NCBI GenBank assembly: GCA_026708055.1
Contig: JAPOVS010000026.1
Span: 1-64,000 of the forward strand
Source of the DNA: a bacterium
GTDB taxonomy: Bacteria > Actinomycetota > Acidimicrobiia > Acidimicrobiales > CATQHL01
Reading direction: 5' to 3'
Length of the DNA stretch: 64,000 bases
Both the position numbers and the translations under genes were made by a program. Position 1 is the stretch's first letter, and each line of letters begins with the position of its first letter. A model generated the notes under the pieces. It had not been told where the DNA came from. It saw only the letters and a program-made list of their open reading frames with translations, and ran no database searches. Of this stretch, positions 37,796-47,722 are shown one piece after another.

Positions 37796-40072
37796 TCAGG
37801 GCGCGGCCCGCTCCAGCGGCGCCCACGCGACCAGCAGACGCTTCTCCCCCACATCAGGGAAACGAACGGTCACTTCGGCGTCGTCGCCCGTGCCGGAGGC
37901 GTCGACGACCACGCCGGTTCCCCAGGCAGGATGCTTGACGTCGGCGCCCACCGGAAGCTCCGAGGCTCCTACACCGCGCGCCGGGTCCGGCGATTGCCCG
38001 GACCTGCCGCCCAGTGCCTGTTCGACCTGCGCCTCCCGCCTCGCTGCGCGGCGCTCGCCGAATCGGGCCGTGCTGTCGAACCGGTCCGAACCGCCGGACC
38101 GACCAGCGTGATCCTGGCGCGGGAGGCGCTCGCGGCGACCCGACACCTCGGTCAGCAACTCGGCAGGTATCTCCTTGAGGAACCGGCTCGGCCGTTGGTA
38201 CTGCCCGATCCCCCAGATGGTGCGGCGCTCGGCGTCGCTGAGGTAGAGGCGCTCGCGGGCCCGGGTGATGCCGACGTAGGCCAGGCGGCGCTCCTCGGCC
38301 AACTCCTCGGGATCGTCCAGAGCCTGCGTCGGTGGGAACACCTCCTCCTCTAGGCCGGTGAGGAACACCACCGGGAACTCCAGACCCTTGGCAGTGTGTA
38401 CTGTCAGCAACACCACCTTGGACTCATCGCTGTCCAGATCGTCGGTCGGTGACACCAGGGCGGTCTGTTCCAGGAACTCGCCCACCTGCTCATGCTCGGA
38501 CGCGCCCTCGATCAGCGTCGACAGGTTCTCGAGGCGCCCCTCGGCCTCCACGCTGCCATCCTCAGACTCCTCGTAGAGTTCCTCCAGGTAGCCGCTGCGG
38601 GTCAGCAGGAACTCGAGCACCGCCTTCGGGCCCGCGACGAGCCGGCCGGCGGCCTCATCCAGCAGGGTCGTGAAGCTCTCGATGCCCGCCAACGCGGTGC
38701 CGGACACACCCGCCTCGGCCGGCTGGCGCAGCGCCTCGTTGAATGGCAGCCCGGTGCTCGCTGCCCAGGCGTCGAGGCGTTCGACGGAGCGGTCGCCGAT
38801 GCCTCGGCGGGGCACGTTCAGCACCCGCTTGAGGCTCACCTCGTCGGCGGGGTTCACCACGGCGCGCAGGTAGGCCAAGGCGTCGCGCACCTCCCGCCGG
38901 TCGTAGAAGGCTGTGGCGCCGATGACCGCATAGGGCAGGTCCTCGGCGTTGAGCGCGGTCTCCAGCGCCCGGCTCTGGGCGTTGATCCGGTACATCACGG
39001 CGAAGTCGCTGAGCGCGTGGCCGTCGACCGCCAACCGCTGGATCTCCGCCACCACCCAGCGGGCCTCGTCGTCCTCGTCGGCGGCCCGGTACCAGATGAT
39101 CCGCTCGCCCCGCTCGGCGTCGGTCCAGAGCCTCTTGGGGTGACGGCCGAGGTTGTTGGCGATCACGGCGTTGGCGGCGTCCAGCACGGTCTGCGTGGAG
39201 CGGTAGTTCTGCTCCAACAGGATCACCGCGGCGTCCTCGAAAGCGCTCTCGAACTCCACGATGTTGCGCACGGTGGCGCCGCGGAAGCGGTAGATGGACT
39301 GGTCGGCGTCGCCCACCACGAAGACGTTGCGGTGGCGGGCGCCGAGCATCAGCACGATCTCGTTCTGCGCCCGGTTGGTGTCCTGATACTCGTCCACGAG
39401 GACGTGCTGGAAGCGCTCCTGGTAGGAGGCCAGCACGTCGGGGTGCTCGCGGAACAGGCGCACCACCAGCGTGAGCAGGTCGTCGAAGTCCATGGCGCCG
39501 GCGCGCTGGAGGCGGCGCTGGTACTCGGCGTACACCTGCGCCGTGCGGCGTCGGATCGGATCCGAGCCCATCCCCGCATCCAGGTACGACTCGGGGCTGA
39601 GCAGGTCGCCTTTGGCGGCGCTGATGCGGCCGTGGACCGCTCCGGGCGTGCTGCGCCGGGTGTCCATGCCCAGGTCGACCATGACGTAGCGCGTCAGCCG
39701 CACCGAGTCGGACTGGTCGTAGATGCTGAAGCCCGCCGGATACCCCATCCGCTCGGCCTCGCGGCGCAGGATCCGGGCACAGGCCGAGTGGAAGGTGCGC
39801 ACCCACATCCGCTCCGCCACCGGTCCGACGAGATCCACGACGCGGGCGCGCATCTCGTCGGCCGCCTTGTTGGTGAACGTGATGGCCAGGATGGCGAACG
39901 GCGAGACGACGCGGTCCGAAATGAGGTGGGCGATCCGGTGCGTGAGCACCCGCGTCTTGCCCGACCCGGCCCCTGCGCTGACCAGGAGCGGGCCCCGCTC
40001 GTGCAGAACCGCGTCGTACTGCGCTGGATTGAGTTGCACGGTGTCGTGCTGCGCAGGGTTGGGTTGCGCCAT
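37796..40072 (-). CDS. pcrA: UvrD/PcrA-type superfamily 1 DNA helicase
   Basis: 758 residues from ATG 40072. Walker A SAGAGSGKT is at 32-40, AITFTNKAADEMR near 63-75, VDEYQDTN near 225, GDADQSIYRFRGA near 252, then LEQNYRST, and LTVHTAKGLEF and YVGITRARERLYL in the second half. The extreme N-terminus repeats itself (QPNPAQHDTV, QLNPAQYDAV). The C-terminus ends in a Tudor-like DVKHPAWGTGVVVDASG module, as in PcrA, where it contacts RNA polymerase or repair partners. It acts in nucleotide excision repair and in clearing protein from DNA. Confidence 0.93.
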   Translation of the reverse strand: MAQPNPAQHDTVQLNPAQYDAVLHERGPLLVSAGAGSGKTRVLTHRIAHLISDRVVSPFAILAITFTNKAADEMRARVVDLVGPVAERMWVRTFHSACARILRREAERMGYPAGFSIYDQSDSVRLTRYVMVDLGMDTRRSTPGAVHGRISAAKGDLLSPESYLDAGMGSDPIRRRTAQVYAEYQRRLQRAGAMDFDDLLTLVVRLFREHPDVLASYQERFQHVLVDEYQDTNRAQNEIVLMLGARHRNVFVVGDADQSIYRFRGATVRNIVEFESAFEDAAVILLEQNYRSTQTVLDAANAVIANNLGRHPKRLWTDAERGERIIWYRAADEDDEARWVVAEIQRLAVDGHALSDFAVMYRINAQSRALETALNAEDLPYAVIGATAFYDRREVRDALAYLRAVVNPADEVSLKRVLNVPRRGIGDRSVERLDAWAASTGLPFNEALRQPAEAGVSGTALAGIESFTTLLDEAAGRLVAGPKAVLEFLLTRSGYLEELYEESEDGSVEAEGRLENLSTLIEGASEHEQVGEFLEQTALVSPTDDLDSDESKVVLLTVHTAKGLEFPVVFLTGLEEEVFPPTQALDDPEELAEERRLAYVGITRARERLYLSDAERRTIWGIGQYQRPSRFLKEIPAELLTEVSGRRERLPRQDHAGRSGGSDRFDSTARFGERRAARREAQVEQALGGRSGQSPDPARGVGASELPVGADVKHPAWGTGVVVDASGTGDDAEVTVRFPDVGEKRLLVAWAPLERAAP

Positions 40073-40129
40073 CGTCGGCACCCTACCGGTGGCGCGTGAC
40101 AGCGCCCCGCCGCCGGATGGGACGGCGCG

Positions 40130-41845
40130 ATGCAGGGAGCGCCAGAGGTCGGCGGTACCATCGGCGCCGTGACGGAACAAGCCGACCAGCCTGTAGCAGC
40201 GGACGAAACGGCCACCGAAGTTCCGGCACCGGAGGCTGCCGCTGAAGACGCGGCGACGCCGGATGACGGTGCGACCGCCTCCGAACAACCCGAGCCGGCC
40301 CCAACCGCAACCGACGAGCCGCCCGCCACGATCGATGAACAGCAGGCACCGCCGGCAGAGGACGAACCGGCCGTCACGGTCGACGAAGAGCCGGCACCGC
40401 CCCCAACCGACGAGCCGCCCGCCGCGATCGATGAACAGCAGGCACCGCTGGCAGAGGACGAACCGCCGGCCAGCGAGCAGCCCGAGGTGCCCGCAACTGA
40501 GGACGAGCCGCCGCCCGTGGAACAGTCCGCGGCGCAGGACGAACCGGCCGCGGAGGCCCAACCGACGAACACGGACGAACCGGCCGCGGATGAACCGAAC
40601 ACGGACGAACCGGCCGCGGATGAACCGGCCGCCGAGAGCCCGGCCGCCGAGAGCCCGGCCGCCGAGGAACCCGCCGTAGAGGAACCCGCCGCGGAGAGCC
40701 CGGCGGAGGTGATCGAAACGCAGCCGGCGGCCGAGGGCGCGCCGGGAGACGGTCAGACGGCGGTCCCGGCGACGGGCGGCGATGCCCGGGCGGCCGGAAT
40801 CGGCACCCCGATCCGCTCGGTTGCAACCACTGGAGGCCTCAACAGCGGCGACATCGTCTCCGGCGTCGTCACTTCCGTCGAGCGCCGCGAGCTCGAGTTG
40901 GACATCGGGTCGGGGCGCATCGGCGTGATCGGGAGCCGGCATTGGGCGGCAGGCCTCGACGTCGATCTCACGGCCGAGGCGAAGACCGGTGACACCGTGG
41001 AGGCGGCGGTCCTCGTGCGCGAGGACCACAAGCAGCGCATCGTCCTTTCTCGCAGCTGGGGGCGCCAGCAGCGGGCCTGGGAGTCGGCCGAGAGCGCCCG
41101 CAAGACGGGCGAGATCGTCTCCGGGGTGGTCACCGATGCGGTTGCGGCGGGCCTCACGGTGGACATCGGTGTCCGGGCATTCGTCCCGGCCTCGATGGCG
41201 GGCGATGACGATCTCGAGTCTCTGGTCGGCAGCACGGTGGAGTGCAAGGTCACCGAGGTGAACCGGCTCAAGGGCCGCTGCATCCTGTCCCGCAAGGCCG
41301 CGCTGCGAACCCGCGGGCGGCAGGCCGCCCGCAAGCGACTCTCCGAGCTGTCCCCGGGTACGAAGCTGCGCGCCCGGGTCACGAAGGTCGAGGACTTCGG
41401 GGCTCTGGTGATGGCCGAGGGAGACCTCCGGGGCCGCATCCGCCGCAGCGAGCTGAGCTGGTTCCGGGTGCGCCGACCCAGCGACGTGGTGGCGGTCGGA
41501 GACGAGGTGGAGGCCGTTGTCCTGCACACCGCTCCGGCCAAGATGAACCTCGACCTGTCGCTGCGGATCGGCGACGATCCCCTCAAGGCGATTCGTCCCG
41601 GCGAGCGCCACGAGGCCACCGTCGTCTCGCTCGCCCCATTCGGAGCGTTCGTGACCGTCGGCGACGGGATCAAGGGTCTGGTGCCGACCGCAGAACTCGC
41701 CGAGCATCCCATCCGCCATCCCCGCGAGGTGGTGGTGCCCGGGGACAGCGTGCTGGCCGAGGTCACCAAAGTGGACCGACAGCGCCGCGATCTGGAGTTC
41801 TCGGTGAATCTGGCAGTGCTGGTGCGCCCCGCCGATCAGGAGTGA
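40130..41845 (+). CDS. S1-domain RNA-binding protein with acidic low-complexity N-terminus
   Basis: 571 residues from ATG 40130; GTG 40169 (VTEQADQPVA) is an alternative. The first 220 residues are a low-complexity Glu/Pro/Ala-rich acidic region with imperfect repeats (EPPAAIDEQQAP, DEPAADEPNT, AAESPAAESPA). The rest holds four S1-like OB folds: GDIVSGVVTSVERRELELDI, GEIVSGVVTDAVAAGLTVDI, GTKLRARVTKVEDFGALVMA and GERHEATVVSLAPFGAFVTV. This resembles ribosomal protein S1 / RNA-chaperone proteins, but the order of an acidic tail first is unusual. It is divergent from pcrA and convergent with guaA. Confidence 0.85.
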   Translation: MQGAPEVGGTIGAVTEQADQPVAADETATEVPAPEAAAEDAATPDDGATASEQPEPAPTATDEPPATIDEQQAPPAEDEPAVTVDEEPAPPPTDEPPAAIDEQQAPLAEDEPPASEQPEVPATEDEPPPVEQSAAQDEPAAEAQPTNTDEPAADEPNTDEPAADEPAAESPAAESPAAEEPAVEEPAAESPAEVIETQPAAEGAPGDGQTAVPATGGDARAAGIGTPIRSVATTGGLNSGDIVSGVVTSVERRELELDIGSGRIGVIGSRHWAAGLDVDLTAEAKTGDTVEAAVLVREDHKQRIVLSRSWGRQQRAWESAESARKTGEIVSGVVTDAVAAGLTVDIGVRAFVPASMAGDDDLESLVGSTVECKVTEVNRLKGRCILSRKAALRTRGRQAARKRLSELSPGTKLRARVTKVEDFGALVMAEGDLRGRIRRSELSWFRVRRPSDVVAVGDEVEAVVLHTAPAKMNLDLSLRIGDDPLKAIRPGERHEATVVSLAPFGAFVTVGDGIKGLVPTAELAEHPIRHPREVVVPGDSVLAEVTKVDRQRRDLEFSVNLAVLVRPADQE

Positions 41846-41858
41846 CTCAAGCCACTCC
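41839..41858. terminator. Weak bidirectional hairpin between S1 protein and guaA
   Basis: GGAGTG (41839-41844) and CACTCC (41853-41858) form a 6-bp stem spanning the stop of the S1 gene; guaA ends on the other strand at 41867. It is the only structure in the 21-bp convergent gap. Confidence 0.35.
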
Positions 41859-41866
41859 GGGGCGAC

Positions 41867-43414
41867 TCACTCCCACTCGATCGTGCCGGGGGGCTTCGAC
41901 GTGATGTCGTAGGCGACCCTGTTGACCCCGGGAACCTCGGCCACGATCCGACTCGCCATGATCTCCAGCACGTCGTAGGGCAGGCGTGCAAAGTCGGCGG
42001 TCATGGCGTCCGCGCTGGTCACGGCCCGGATCACGATCGGGTGACCGTAGGTACGCTCGTCGCCCATGACACCCACCGAGCGCACCTCCAGCAGCACGGC
42101 CAGCACCTGCCACACCTCCCGGTCCAAACCGGCGCGGCGGATCTCGGCACGCACGATGGCGTCCGCGGCGCGCACCGTCTCGACCCGCTCGGGCGTGACC
42201 TCCCCGACGATGCGCACGGCCAACCCGGGACCGGGGAACGGATGACGCCAGACCACCTCGGGAGGCAGACCCAACTGCTCGCCGACCAGCCGCACCTCGT
42301 CCTTGAACAGGTCCCGCAGGGGCTCCACGAGCTCCAGCTGCATGTCGGCGGGGAGCCCGCCGACGTTGTGGTGGCTCTTGATACGGGCCGCCACGTCGCC
42401 GCCGGACTCGATGACGTCGGGGTACAGCGTCCCCTGCACAAGGAAGTCCGCGTCACCGAGGGCTCGGGCCTCCGCCTCGAAGATGCGCACGAACAACTCG
42501 CCGATGATGCGCCGCTTCGCCTCCGGGTCGGCGACGCCGGCGAGCGCCGCCAGGAACCGGTCGGCGGAATCCACGAACACGAACCCGTCGCCGCCGAACA
42601 CGTCGCGCACCTGATCGCTCTCGCCGGCGCGCATGAGCCCCGTGTCGACGAACACGCAGGTGAGTCGGTCGCCGATGGCCCGGCGCACCAGTGCCGCGGC
42701 GACCGCCGAGTCGACGCCGCCGGAGAGTCCGCAGACCGCACGACCGGTGCCCACCTGAGCCCGGATCGCCGCGACGGAGGTCTCGACGATGCAGTCCGCC
42801 GTCCACGCCGGGGCGCAGCCGCACGCCTCGTACAGGAAGTTCTCCAGCATGCGCTGTCCATGGGGGGTGTGCGCCACCTCGGGATGGAACTGGACGCCGA
42901 AGAGGCCGGCGGGATGCTCGAATGCGGCAGCGGGCGAGTCGGCGGTGACGGCCGTCACCGCCGCGCCTTCGGGCGGCCGCACGACGGCGTCACGGTGGCT
43001 CATCCAGACCTGCTGGTCGGCGGGCAGATCGGCGGAGACGACCGTCCCCGGCCCGGTCACGTGGAGTTCCACCCTCCCGTACTCCGCCAAGCCGCTGCGG
43101 TCCACCTTGCCGCCCAGTTCGTGGGCCAGGAGTTGCGCCCCGTAACAGATGCCCAGCACCGGAATCCCCAACGACAGGATCTCGGGGTCGAGACGCGGGG
43201 CGCCGGCGGTGTGCACCGACTCCGGTCCGCCGCTGAGGATCAACCCGGCCGGTTGGCGCCGGCGGACCCCTGTCGCGCTGATGTCGTGCGGGACGATCTC
43301 GCTGTAGACGCTGGCCTCGCGCACCCGGCGGGCGATCAACTGGGCGTACTGGGCGCCGAAGTCCACCACCAGCACGCCGCCGCGCCTCACGGCGGCCTCC
43401 GCCGTGGCCGTCAC
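41867..43414 (-). CDS. guaA: GMP synthase (glutamine-hydrolysing)
   Basis: 515 residues, normal length. The class I glutamine amidotransferase has nucleophile Cys90 (GICYGAQLL) and FHPEV near 180. The ATP-pyrophosphatase loop is [14 protein letters not shown] (about 232-245), and the dimerisation domain ends [13 protein letters not shown]. It makes GMP from XMP, glutamine and ATP. Its start overlaps the stop of the IMP dehydrogenase gene (ATGA at 43411-43414), so XMP synthesis and use are co-expressed. Confidence 0.97.
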   Translation of the reverse strand: MTATAEAAVRRGGVLVVDFGAQYAQLIARRVREASVYSEIVPHDISATGVRRRQPAGLILSGGPESVHTAGAPRLDPEILSLGIPVLGICYGAQLLAHELGGKVDRSGLAEYGRVELHVTGPGTVVSADLPADQQVWMSHRDAVVRPPEGAAVTAVTADSPAAAFEHPAGLFGVQFHPEVAHTPHGQRMLENFLYEACGCAPAWTADCIVETSVAAIRAQVGTGRAVCGLSGGVDSAVAAALVRRAIGDRLTCVFVDTGLMRAGESDQVRDVFGGDGFVFVDSADRFLAALAGVADPEAKRRIIGELFVRIFEAEARALGDADFLVQGTLYPDVIESGGDVAARIKSHHNVGGLPADMQLELVEPLRDLFKDEVRLVGEQLGLPPEVVWRHPFPGPGLAVRIVGEVTPERVETVRAADAIVRAEIRRAGLDREVWQVLAVLLEVRSVGVMGDERTYGHPIVIRAVTSADAMTADFARLPYDVLEIMASRIVAEVPGVNRVAYDITSKPPGTIEWE

Positions 43415-44574
43415 AGCCCCATGCCGACGCCCTGGTGGCGCTGCAGAGCCTTCCCTTCGGTGGCGATCGACGGTGCCACCATCACGTCGGCCTTCTGCAG
43501 CTCCTTGAGCGTGGCGTAGCCGCTGGCCGCCATCGTGGTCGACAGGGCACCGAACAGGTTGCTGCGCCCGTCGGCCTCACGGGCCGGTCCCAAGAGGATC
43601 TCCTCCAGCGACCCCCGCCGGCCCACGTGCACACGGGCCCCGCGGGGCAACGCCGCATGCGGTGTGGCCATCCCCCAGTGGTAGCCGCCGCCGGGGGCTT
43701 CGACGGCCGCCGCCAGCGGCGATCCCAGCATCACCGCGTCGGCACCGCAGGCGACCGCCTTGGCGATGTCGCCGCCGGTGGCCATACCGCCGTCGGCGAT
43801 GAGGTGCACGTAGACGCCGGTCTCGTCGAGATGGCGCATGCGGGCGGCCCGCACATCGGCGATGGCGGTGGCCTGCGGGACACCGATGCCCAGAACGCCG
43901 CGGGAGGTGCAGGCGGCGCCGGGTCCGACGCCGACCAGTACCCCGGAGGCTCCGGTGCGCATGAGGTGCAGCCCCGCCTCGTAGCTGGCACAACCGCCCA
44001 CGACGACCGGCATGGGAAGCTCGCGCACGACCTTCTTGAGGTTCAGCGGCTTGCGGGCCTTGGACTTGTGCTCGGCTGTCACCACCGTGCCCTGGATCAC
44101 CAGCAGGTCGACCTCGGCGGCGGCGAGGTGGTCCAGCAGCTTCCTCGCCCGCTGCGGCGTCACGGCAGCGCTGACGAGGGGGGCGTACTCCCTGATCCGG
44201 CGCACCCGCTCGCCGATCAGCTCCGGGATGAGCGGCGCCGCGTAGACCTCCTGCATGCGGGCCGTGGCCTCGTCAGCGGGCGCGTTCCGGATCGCCTCGA
44301 AGGCCGGGGCCGGATCCTCGTAGCGGGTCCAGAGGCCCTCGACGTTCAGCACGCCGATGCCCCCCAGCTTCCCGATGAGCCCCGCCGTCTCAGGCGAGGT
44401 CACGCTGTCCATGGCCGAGGCCAGCAGCGGCAGCGGCAGGCGGTAGGCGTCGATCTCCCAGGAGATGTCCACGTCGTCGGGGTCGCGGGTGCGCCGGGCG
44501 GGCACGATGGTGATCTCGTCGAGCCCGTAGGCCCGCCGACCGCTCTTCCCGAAACCGATCTCGATGTCCGCCAC
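43411..44574 (-). CDS. GuaB-family IMP dehydrogenase-related protein
   Basis: 387 residues from GTG 44574 ([19 protein letters not shown]), chosen because GGGGAGG lies 7 bp upstream; an ATG at 44601 is less likely. The TIM barrel has the phosphate-binding and catalytic stretch [20 protein letters not shown] with the catalytic Cys, and [21 protein letters not shown]. The CBS domains of classical GuaB are absent, and length and ending match the actinobacterial GuaB3-type. It probably oxidises IMP to XMP, or is a paralog with a redox or regulatory role. It is directly coupled to guaA. Confidence 0.9.
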   Translation of the reverse strand: MADIEIGFGKSGRRAYGLDEITIVPARRTRDPDDVDISWEIDAYRLPLPLLASAMDSVTSPETAGLIGKLGGIGVLNVEGLWTRYEDPAPAFEAIRNAPADEATARMQEVYAAPLIPELIGERVRRIREYAPLVSAAVTPQRARKLLDHLAAAEVDLLVIQGTVVTAEHKSKARKPLNLKKVVRELPMPVVVGGCASYEAGLHLMRTGASGVLVGVGPGAACTSRGVLGIGVPQATAIADVRAARMRHLDETGVYVHLIADGGMATGGDIAKAVACGADAVMLGSPLAAAVEAPGGGYHWGMATPHAALPRGARVHVGRRGSLEEILLGPAREADGRSNLFGALSTTMAASGYATLKELQKADVMVAPSIATEGKALQRHQGVGMGL

Positions 44575-44631
44575 GCTCGCACCTCCCCTTGCAGGGAGCA
44601 TAGGCAGCGCCGCCCCGACCGGCAGGAATTC

Positions 44632-46092
44632 TCAGAGCCGGGCGGCTGCTTCGGTGATGGCCTCCCAGGCGGCCTCGACGTGGTGGGCGCGGGTTGCGAC
44701 GGTCCCCACCGAGAGGCGCAGCGTGTACTGGCCGTCGAGGACGGTGTGGGTGATGTAGAAGCGCCCCGCCTCGTTCACCGCGTCGAGGATGCGGCGGTTG
44801 GACTCGTCGCCGCCCCGGTGGCGGAAGCAGACCAGATTGAGCGGCGCCGGTGCGGCCAGGGAGAAGTCGGGATGCTCGCGTACCCAGCCGGCGAACTGCT
44901 GGGCCCAGGACACCCCTGACCGGATATGGGCCTGCAGGCCCTCCGCCCCGTACCAGCGCAGCACCAACCAGAGCTTCAGCGACCGGAAGCGGCGCCCCAA
45001 CGGCACCTGCCAGTCGCGGTAGTCGATCACCGTCCCCTTCTCGCTCTCGGGGTTGCGCAGATACTCCGGCGTGACGCTGAGGGCGCCGGTGAGGGCCTCT
45101 CGGTCGGCAACCCACATGGCCGTGCAGTCCAGGTTGGTGAGCAGCCACTTGTGCGGGTTGAAGCAGTAGCTGTCGGTGGCGGCGAGGCCCCGGTTCACGA
45201 AGCGGAACTCGGGACAGACCGCGGCGGCGCCGGCCAGGGCGCCGTCGACGTGGGTCCACATGCCCTCGGACCCGGCGATGGCGGCCAGGCGCGCAACCGG
45301 GTCGAAGGCCAGTGAGGAGGTCGTCCCGACGGTCGCAACCACCGCGCACGGCACCAAGCCCGCATCGCGGTCGGCAATGACGGCAGCGGCAAGGGCCTCC
45401 GGGCTCATGGCGTGGGTGGGGTCGCCACCGACGTAGCGGACGCGGTCGGCGCCGAAACCGGCGATGCGGGCGCTCTTGTAGATGGAGGAGTGGGCGTGCT
45501 GCGACGTGTACACAACCAGGTCGTCGATGGTCGCGCCGGCTGCGGTGTTCAGCGCACGCTCCCTGGCGGCGACCAGGGCGCACAGTGCCGCGCTGGAGGC
45601 TGAGTCCTGGATCACCCCGCCGCCGGATCCGTCGCTTCGAAACCGCTGTGGGAGGCCGCACAACTCCACCAGCCAGTCCAACACCCGGCTTTCGAGCTCG
45701 GTGCAGGCCGGGCTGCTGGCCCACAGCATGCCCTGCACCCCCAACCCCGAGGACAGCAGGTCGCCCAGGATGGCGGGACCGGTGGCCGGCGTCGGGAAGA
45801 AGGCGAAGAACCCCGGAGACTGCCAGTGGGTGAGGCCCGGCACGATGACCCGTTCGAGGTCGTCGAGCACGGCGTCGAAGCCCTCCGGCTCGGCGGGCGG
45901 TGACTGCGGCAGCCCGTCCGCCACCTCACCGGGTCGCACCTGCGAGAGGACGGGGAAGCTCTCGATCCGCTCGTGGTAGCCGGCCACCCAGTCCAGGAAC
46001 CGCTCACCCCACAGACGCAACTCGTCGGGCGTCATGTGCGGCGCCGCCGGAGTCGCCGCTCCTTGGTCGGCCTCGTGCTCCTGAGGGTTCAT
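44632..46092 (-). CDS. PLP-dependent aromatic-amino-acid-type decarboxylase
   Basis: 486 residues of the group II decarboxylase fold. VLDWLVELCGLPQRF and GGVIQDSASSAALCALVAAR (about 130-165), HAHSSIYKSARIAGFG, and the PLP-lysine motif FNPHKWLLTNLDCTAMWV (about 300-318) are typical of tyrosine, DOPA and tryptophan decarboxylases. Product amine is not predictable. Its stop is 57 bp upstream of the guaB start and its start overlaps the stop of the NUDIX gene by 4 bp (46089-46092). Confidence 0.9.
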   Translation of the reverse strand: MNPQEHEADQGAATPAAPHMTPDELRLWGERFLDWVAGYHERIESFPVLSQVRPGEVADGLPQSPPAEPEGFDAVLDDLERVIVPGLTHWQSPGFFAFFPTPATGPAILGDLLSSGLGVQGMLWASSPACTELESRVLDWLVELCGLPQRFRSDGSGGGVIQDSASSAALCALVAARERALNTAAGATIDDLVVYTSQHAHSSIYKSARIAGFGADRVRYVGGDPTHAMSPEALAAAVIADRDAGLVPCAVVATVGTTSSLAFDPVARLAAIAGSEGMWTHVDGALAGAAAVCPEFRFVNRGLAATDSYCFNPHKWLLTNLDCTAMWVADREALTGALSVTPEYLRNPESEKGTVIDYRDWQVPLGRRFRSLKLWLVLRWYGAEGLQAHIRSGVSWAQQFAGWVREHPDFSLAAPAPLNLVCFRHRGGDESNRRILDAVNEAGRFYITHTVLDGQYTLRLSVGTVATRAHHVEAAWEAITEAAARL

Positions 46093-46787
46093 GGGGCCGA
46101 TGTCCAGCGCGCCGCGAGGCCCACGGCGATCACGAGGAGTTGCCGGAGGATCGCCGCGGTGGCTCCCCAGATGGTGTCGCCGGGGATCTCGAAGAAGTTG
46201 ATCGGCCGCATCGTCCCGTCCCGGGGCCAGAGTTCCTGGTGGTAGACGTCGGGTGCCAGGAGTTCGCTCAGCGGCACGTGGAGGATCTTCTCCACCTCGG
46301 AGGGATCGGGCCGCAACCCTGCGGGACGGCCGGCGGACAATTCGGCGACGTAGGAGTGCACGAGCGAGTCGCTGCCCACGGTGAAGAACGGATCCAGCTC
46401 GCCGATGCGGGTCGCGGTGGCCGGATCCAGTCCGATCTCCTCGTGGGTCTCCCGCAGGGCCGTCTCCCAGAGGTCCGCATCACCGGGTTCCTGGCCTCCG
46501 CCCGGAAACGCCACCTCCCGGCTGTGGGTGCGCAGGTGCGCCGCCCGGCGGGTGAGGATCACGTGCGGTTCGCCCCGGTGCACGTAGAGCGGGACGAGCA
46601 CGGCCGAGAGCCGCTCGAAGGCGTCGCCGCCCGACTTCGGCCGACGCTCCCCGAGCACCTCCCGCAGAGCACCAAGATCCACCCGACGCGCCCGCAGCGG
46701 CAGGTCGGCCCACGGCGCCGCGGCGCCCGGCCGGAAACCTGCCGGTCGCGGGATGTGCTGAGGGCCTCCTCGGGCGCCGGGCGGCAT
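46089..46787 (-). CDS. NUDIX hydrolase, CoA pyrophosphatase-like
   Basis: 232 residues from ATG 46787 (MPPGARGGPQ), which overlaps the stop of the peptidase gene by one base. The NUDIX box sits in VAFPGGGQEPGDADLWETAL followed by RETHEEIGLD, and the CoA-type UPF0035 flank is visible upstream (LTRRAAHLRTHSREVAFPGG) and in a NFFEIPGDTIWGATAAIL C-terminus. It should split CoA or acyl-CoA into phosphopantetheine and 3',5'-ADP. Confidence 0.9.
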   Translation of the reverse strand: MPPGARGGPQHIPRPAGFRPGAAAPWADLPLRARRVDLGALREVLGERRPKSGGDAFERLSAVLVPLYVHRGEPHVILTRRAAHLRTHSREVAFPGGGQEPGDADLWETALRETHEEIGLDPATATRIGELDPFFTVGSDSLVHSYVAELSAGRPAGLRPDPSEVEKILHVPLSELLAPDVYHQELWPRDGTMRPINFFEIPGDTIWGATAAILRQLLVIAVGLAARWTSAP

Positions 46788-47710
46788 CAGCCGGTGGCTT
46801 GCCGGCCCGATTCGACCGCGGCCCGCACCGCGTCGTCGACGGCGACGGTTGCGGCGACGCGCACAGCGTCGAGGGAGGCATCCAGGGTGCCGACGGAGGC
46901 GGCGATCAACGCGTCGCCGTCGAAGCGGGTGTGCGCCGGCATGAGCGCGCGCGCCAGACCGTCGTGGCCACTCTGGGCAACCAGCAGACACTGGGTCTTG
47001 CTGAGTCGCACGTTCGTACAGATCACGCCGATCGTCGTGCCGGTCCCCAGCGGGGGCTTGGCGGGCGGGCGGAAGTCGCCGCGGCGCAGGGCACCGGCCA
47101 CCGAGCCGTCGTCGAGATCCCCGGCGGCGTTGACGGCCAGCAGCGCCACCACGACCGCCGCCTCGCCTCCTCCGGCGTCGAAGGACAGTTGCGCCGATCC
47201 CAACCCGGCGGGACTGCGGTCCGAACCCCAGGCGCCGACCGTGGCGCGCGCGCCCGCACCGATCCGACCTACCGGCCAGCCGCCGGCGGGACCGCAGCCA
47301 TCGGGCGGGACCGCTGCCCGTGCCGCCTCGTAGCCGGCGTCGGCACCGGGCCAGAGCGGCGCCTCACCGGGGCGCAGGTCGTACAGCGACAGGCCGGCGA
47401 CGACGGGAACCGGGCCGGCGGGCGTCGGGAAGCCTCGACCCGCCTCGCTGCAGAAGCGCACGACGCCGTCGGCGGACGCCAGGCCGAACGCCGAGCCGCC
47501 CGAGAGCACGACCGCGTCCGCACCTTCGACCAGCCGCTCCGGCGCCAGCAGATCCAACTCCCGGCTGGCCGGTGCGCCGCCGCGCACCTCCACCGACGCC
47601 ACCGTCCCGGTGGGGAGCAGCACAACGGTGCAGCCGGTGCGGCCGCTGGGATGGGTCCAGTGGCCGACGCTGACTCCCGGCAGGGACGGCGCCTCGACGC
47701 CTGAGTTCAC
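46787..47710 (-). CDS. P1-family (DmpA/BapA-like) aminopeptidase-related protein
   Basis: 307 residues. VSVGHWTHPSGRTGCTVVLL and LSGGSAFGLASADGVVRF fit the P1/DmpA alpha-beta-beta-alpha fold. GTGTTIGVICTN carries the residue at which such proteins are self-cleaved and where the N-terminal Ser/Thr nucleophile would arise. Family members hydrolyse N-terminal residues or act on D-amino acid or beta-peptides. The substrate is unknown. It lies 13 bp downstream of the alr stop on the same strand. Confidence 0.85.
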   Translation of the reverse strand: MNSGVEAPSLPGVSVGHWTHPSGRTGCTVVLLPTGTVASVEVRGGAPASRELDLLAPERLVEGADAVVLSGGSAFGLASADGVVRFCSEAGRGFPTPAGPVPVVAGLSLYDLRPGEAPLWPGADAGYEAARAAVPPDGCGPAGGWPVGRIGAGARATVGAWGSDRSPAGLGSAQLSFDAGGGEAAVVVALLAVNAAGDLDDGSVAGALRRGDFRPPAKPPLGTGTTIGVICTNVRLSKTQCLLVAQSGHDGLARALMPAHTRFDGDALIAASVGTLDASLDAVRVAATVAVDDAVRAAVESGRQATG

Positions 47711-47722
47711 CGGGTGCCCATC

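Noticed and set aside
40073-41719. The pcrA frame stays open about 550 codons upstream of its ATG
   Set aside because: This part is antisense to the S1-domain gene and is of low complexity; the MAQPNPAQ start and the helicase N-terminus match pcrA.
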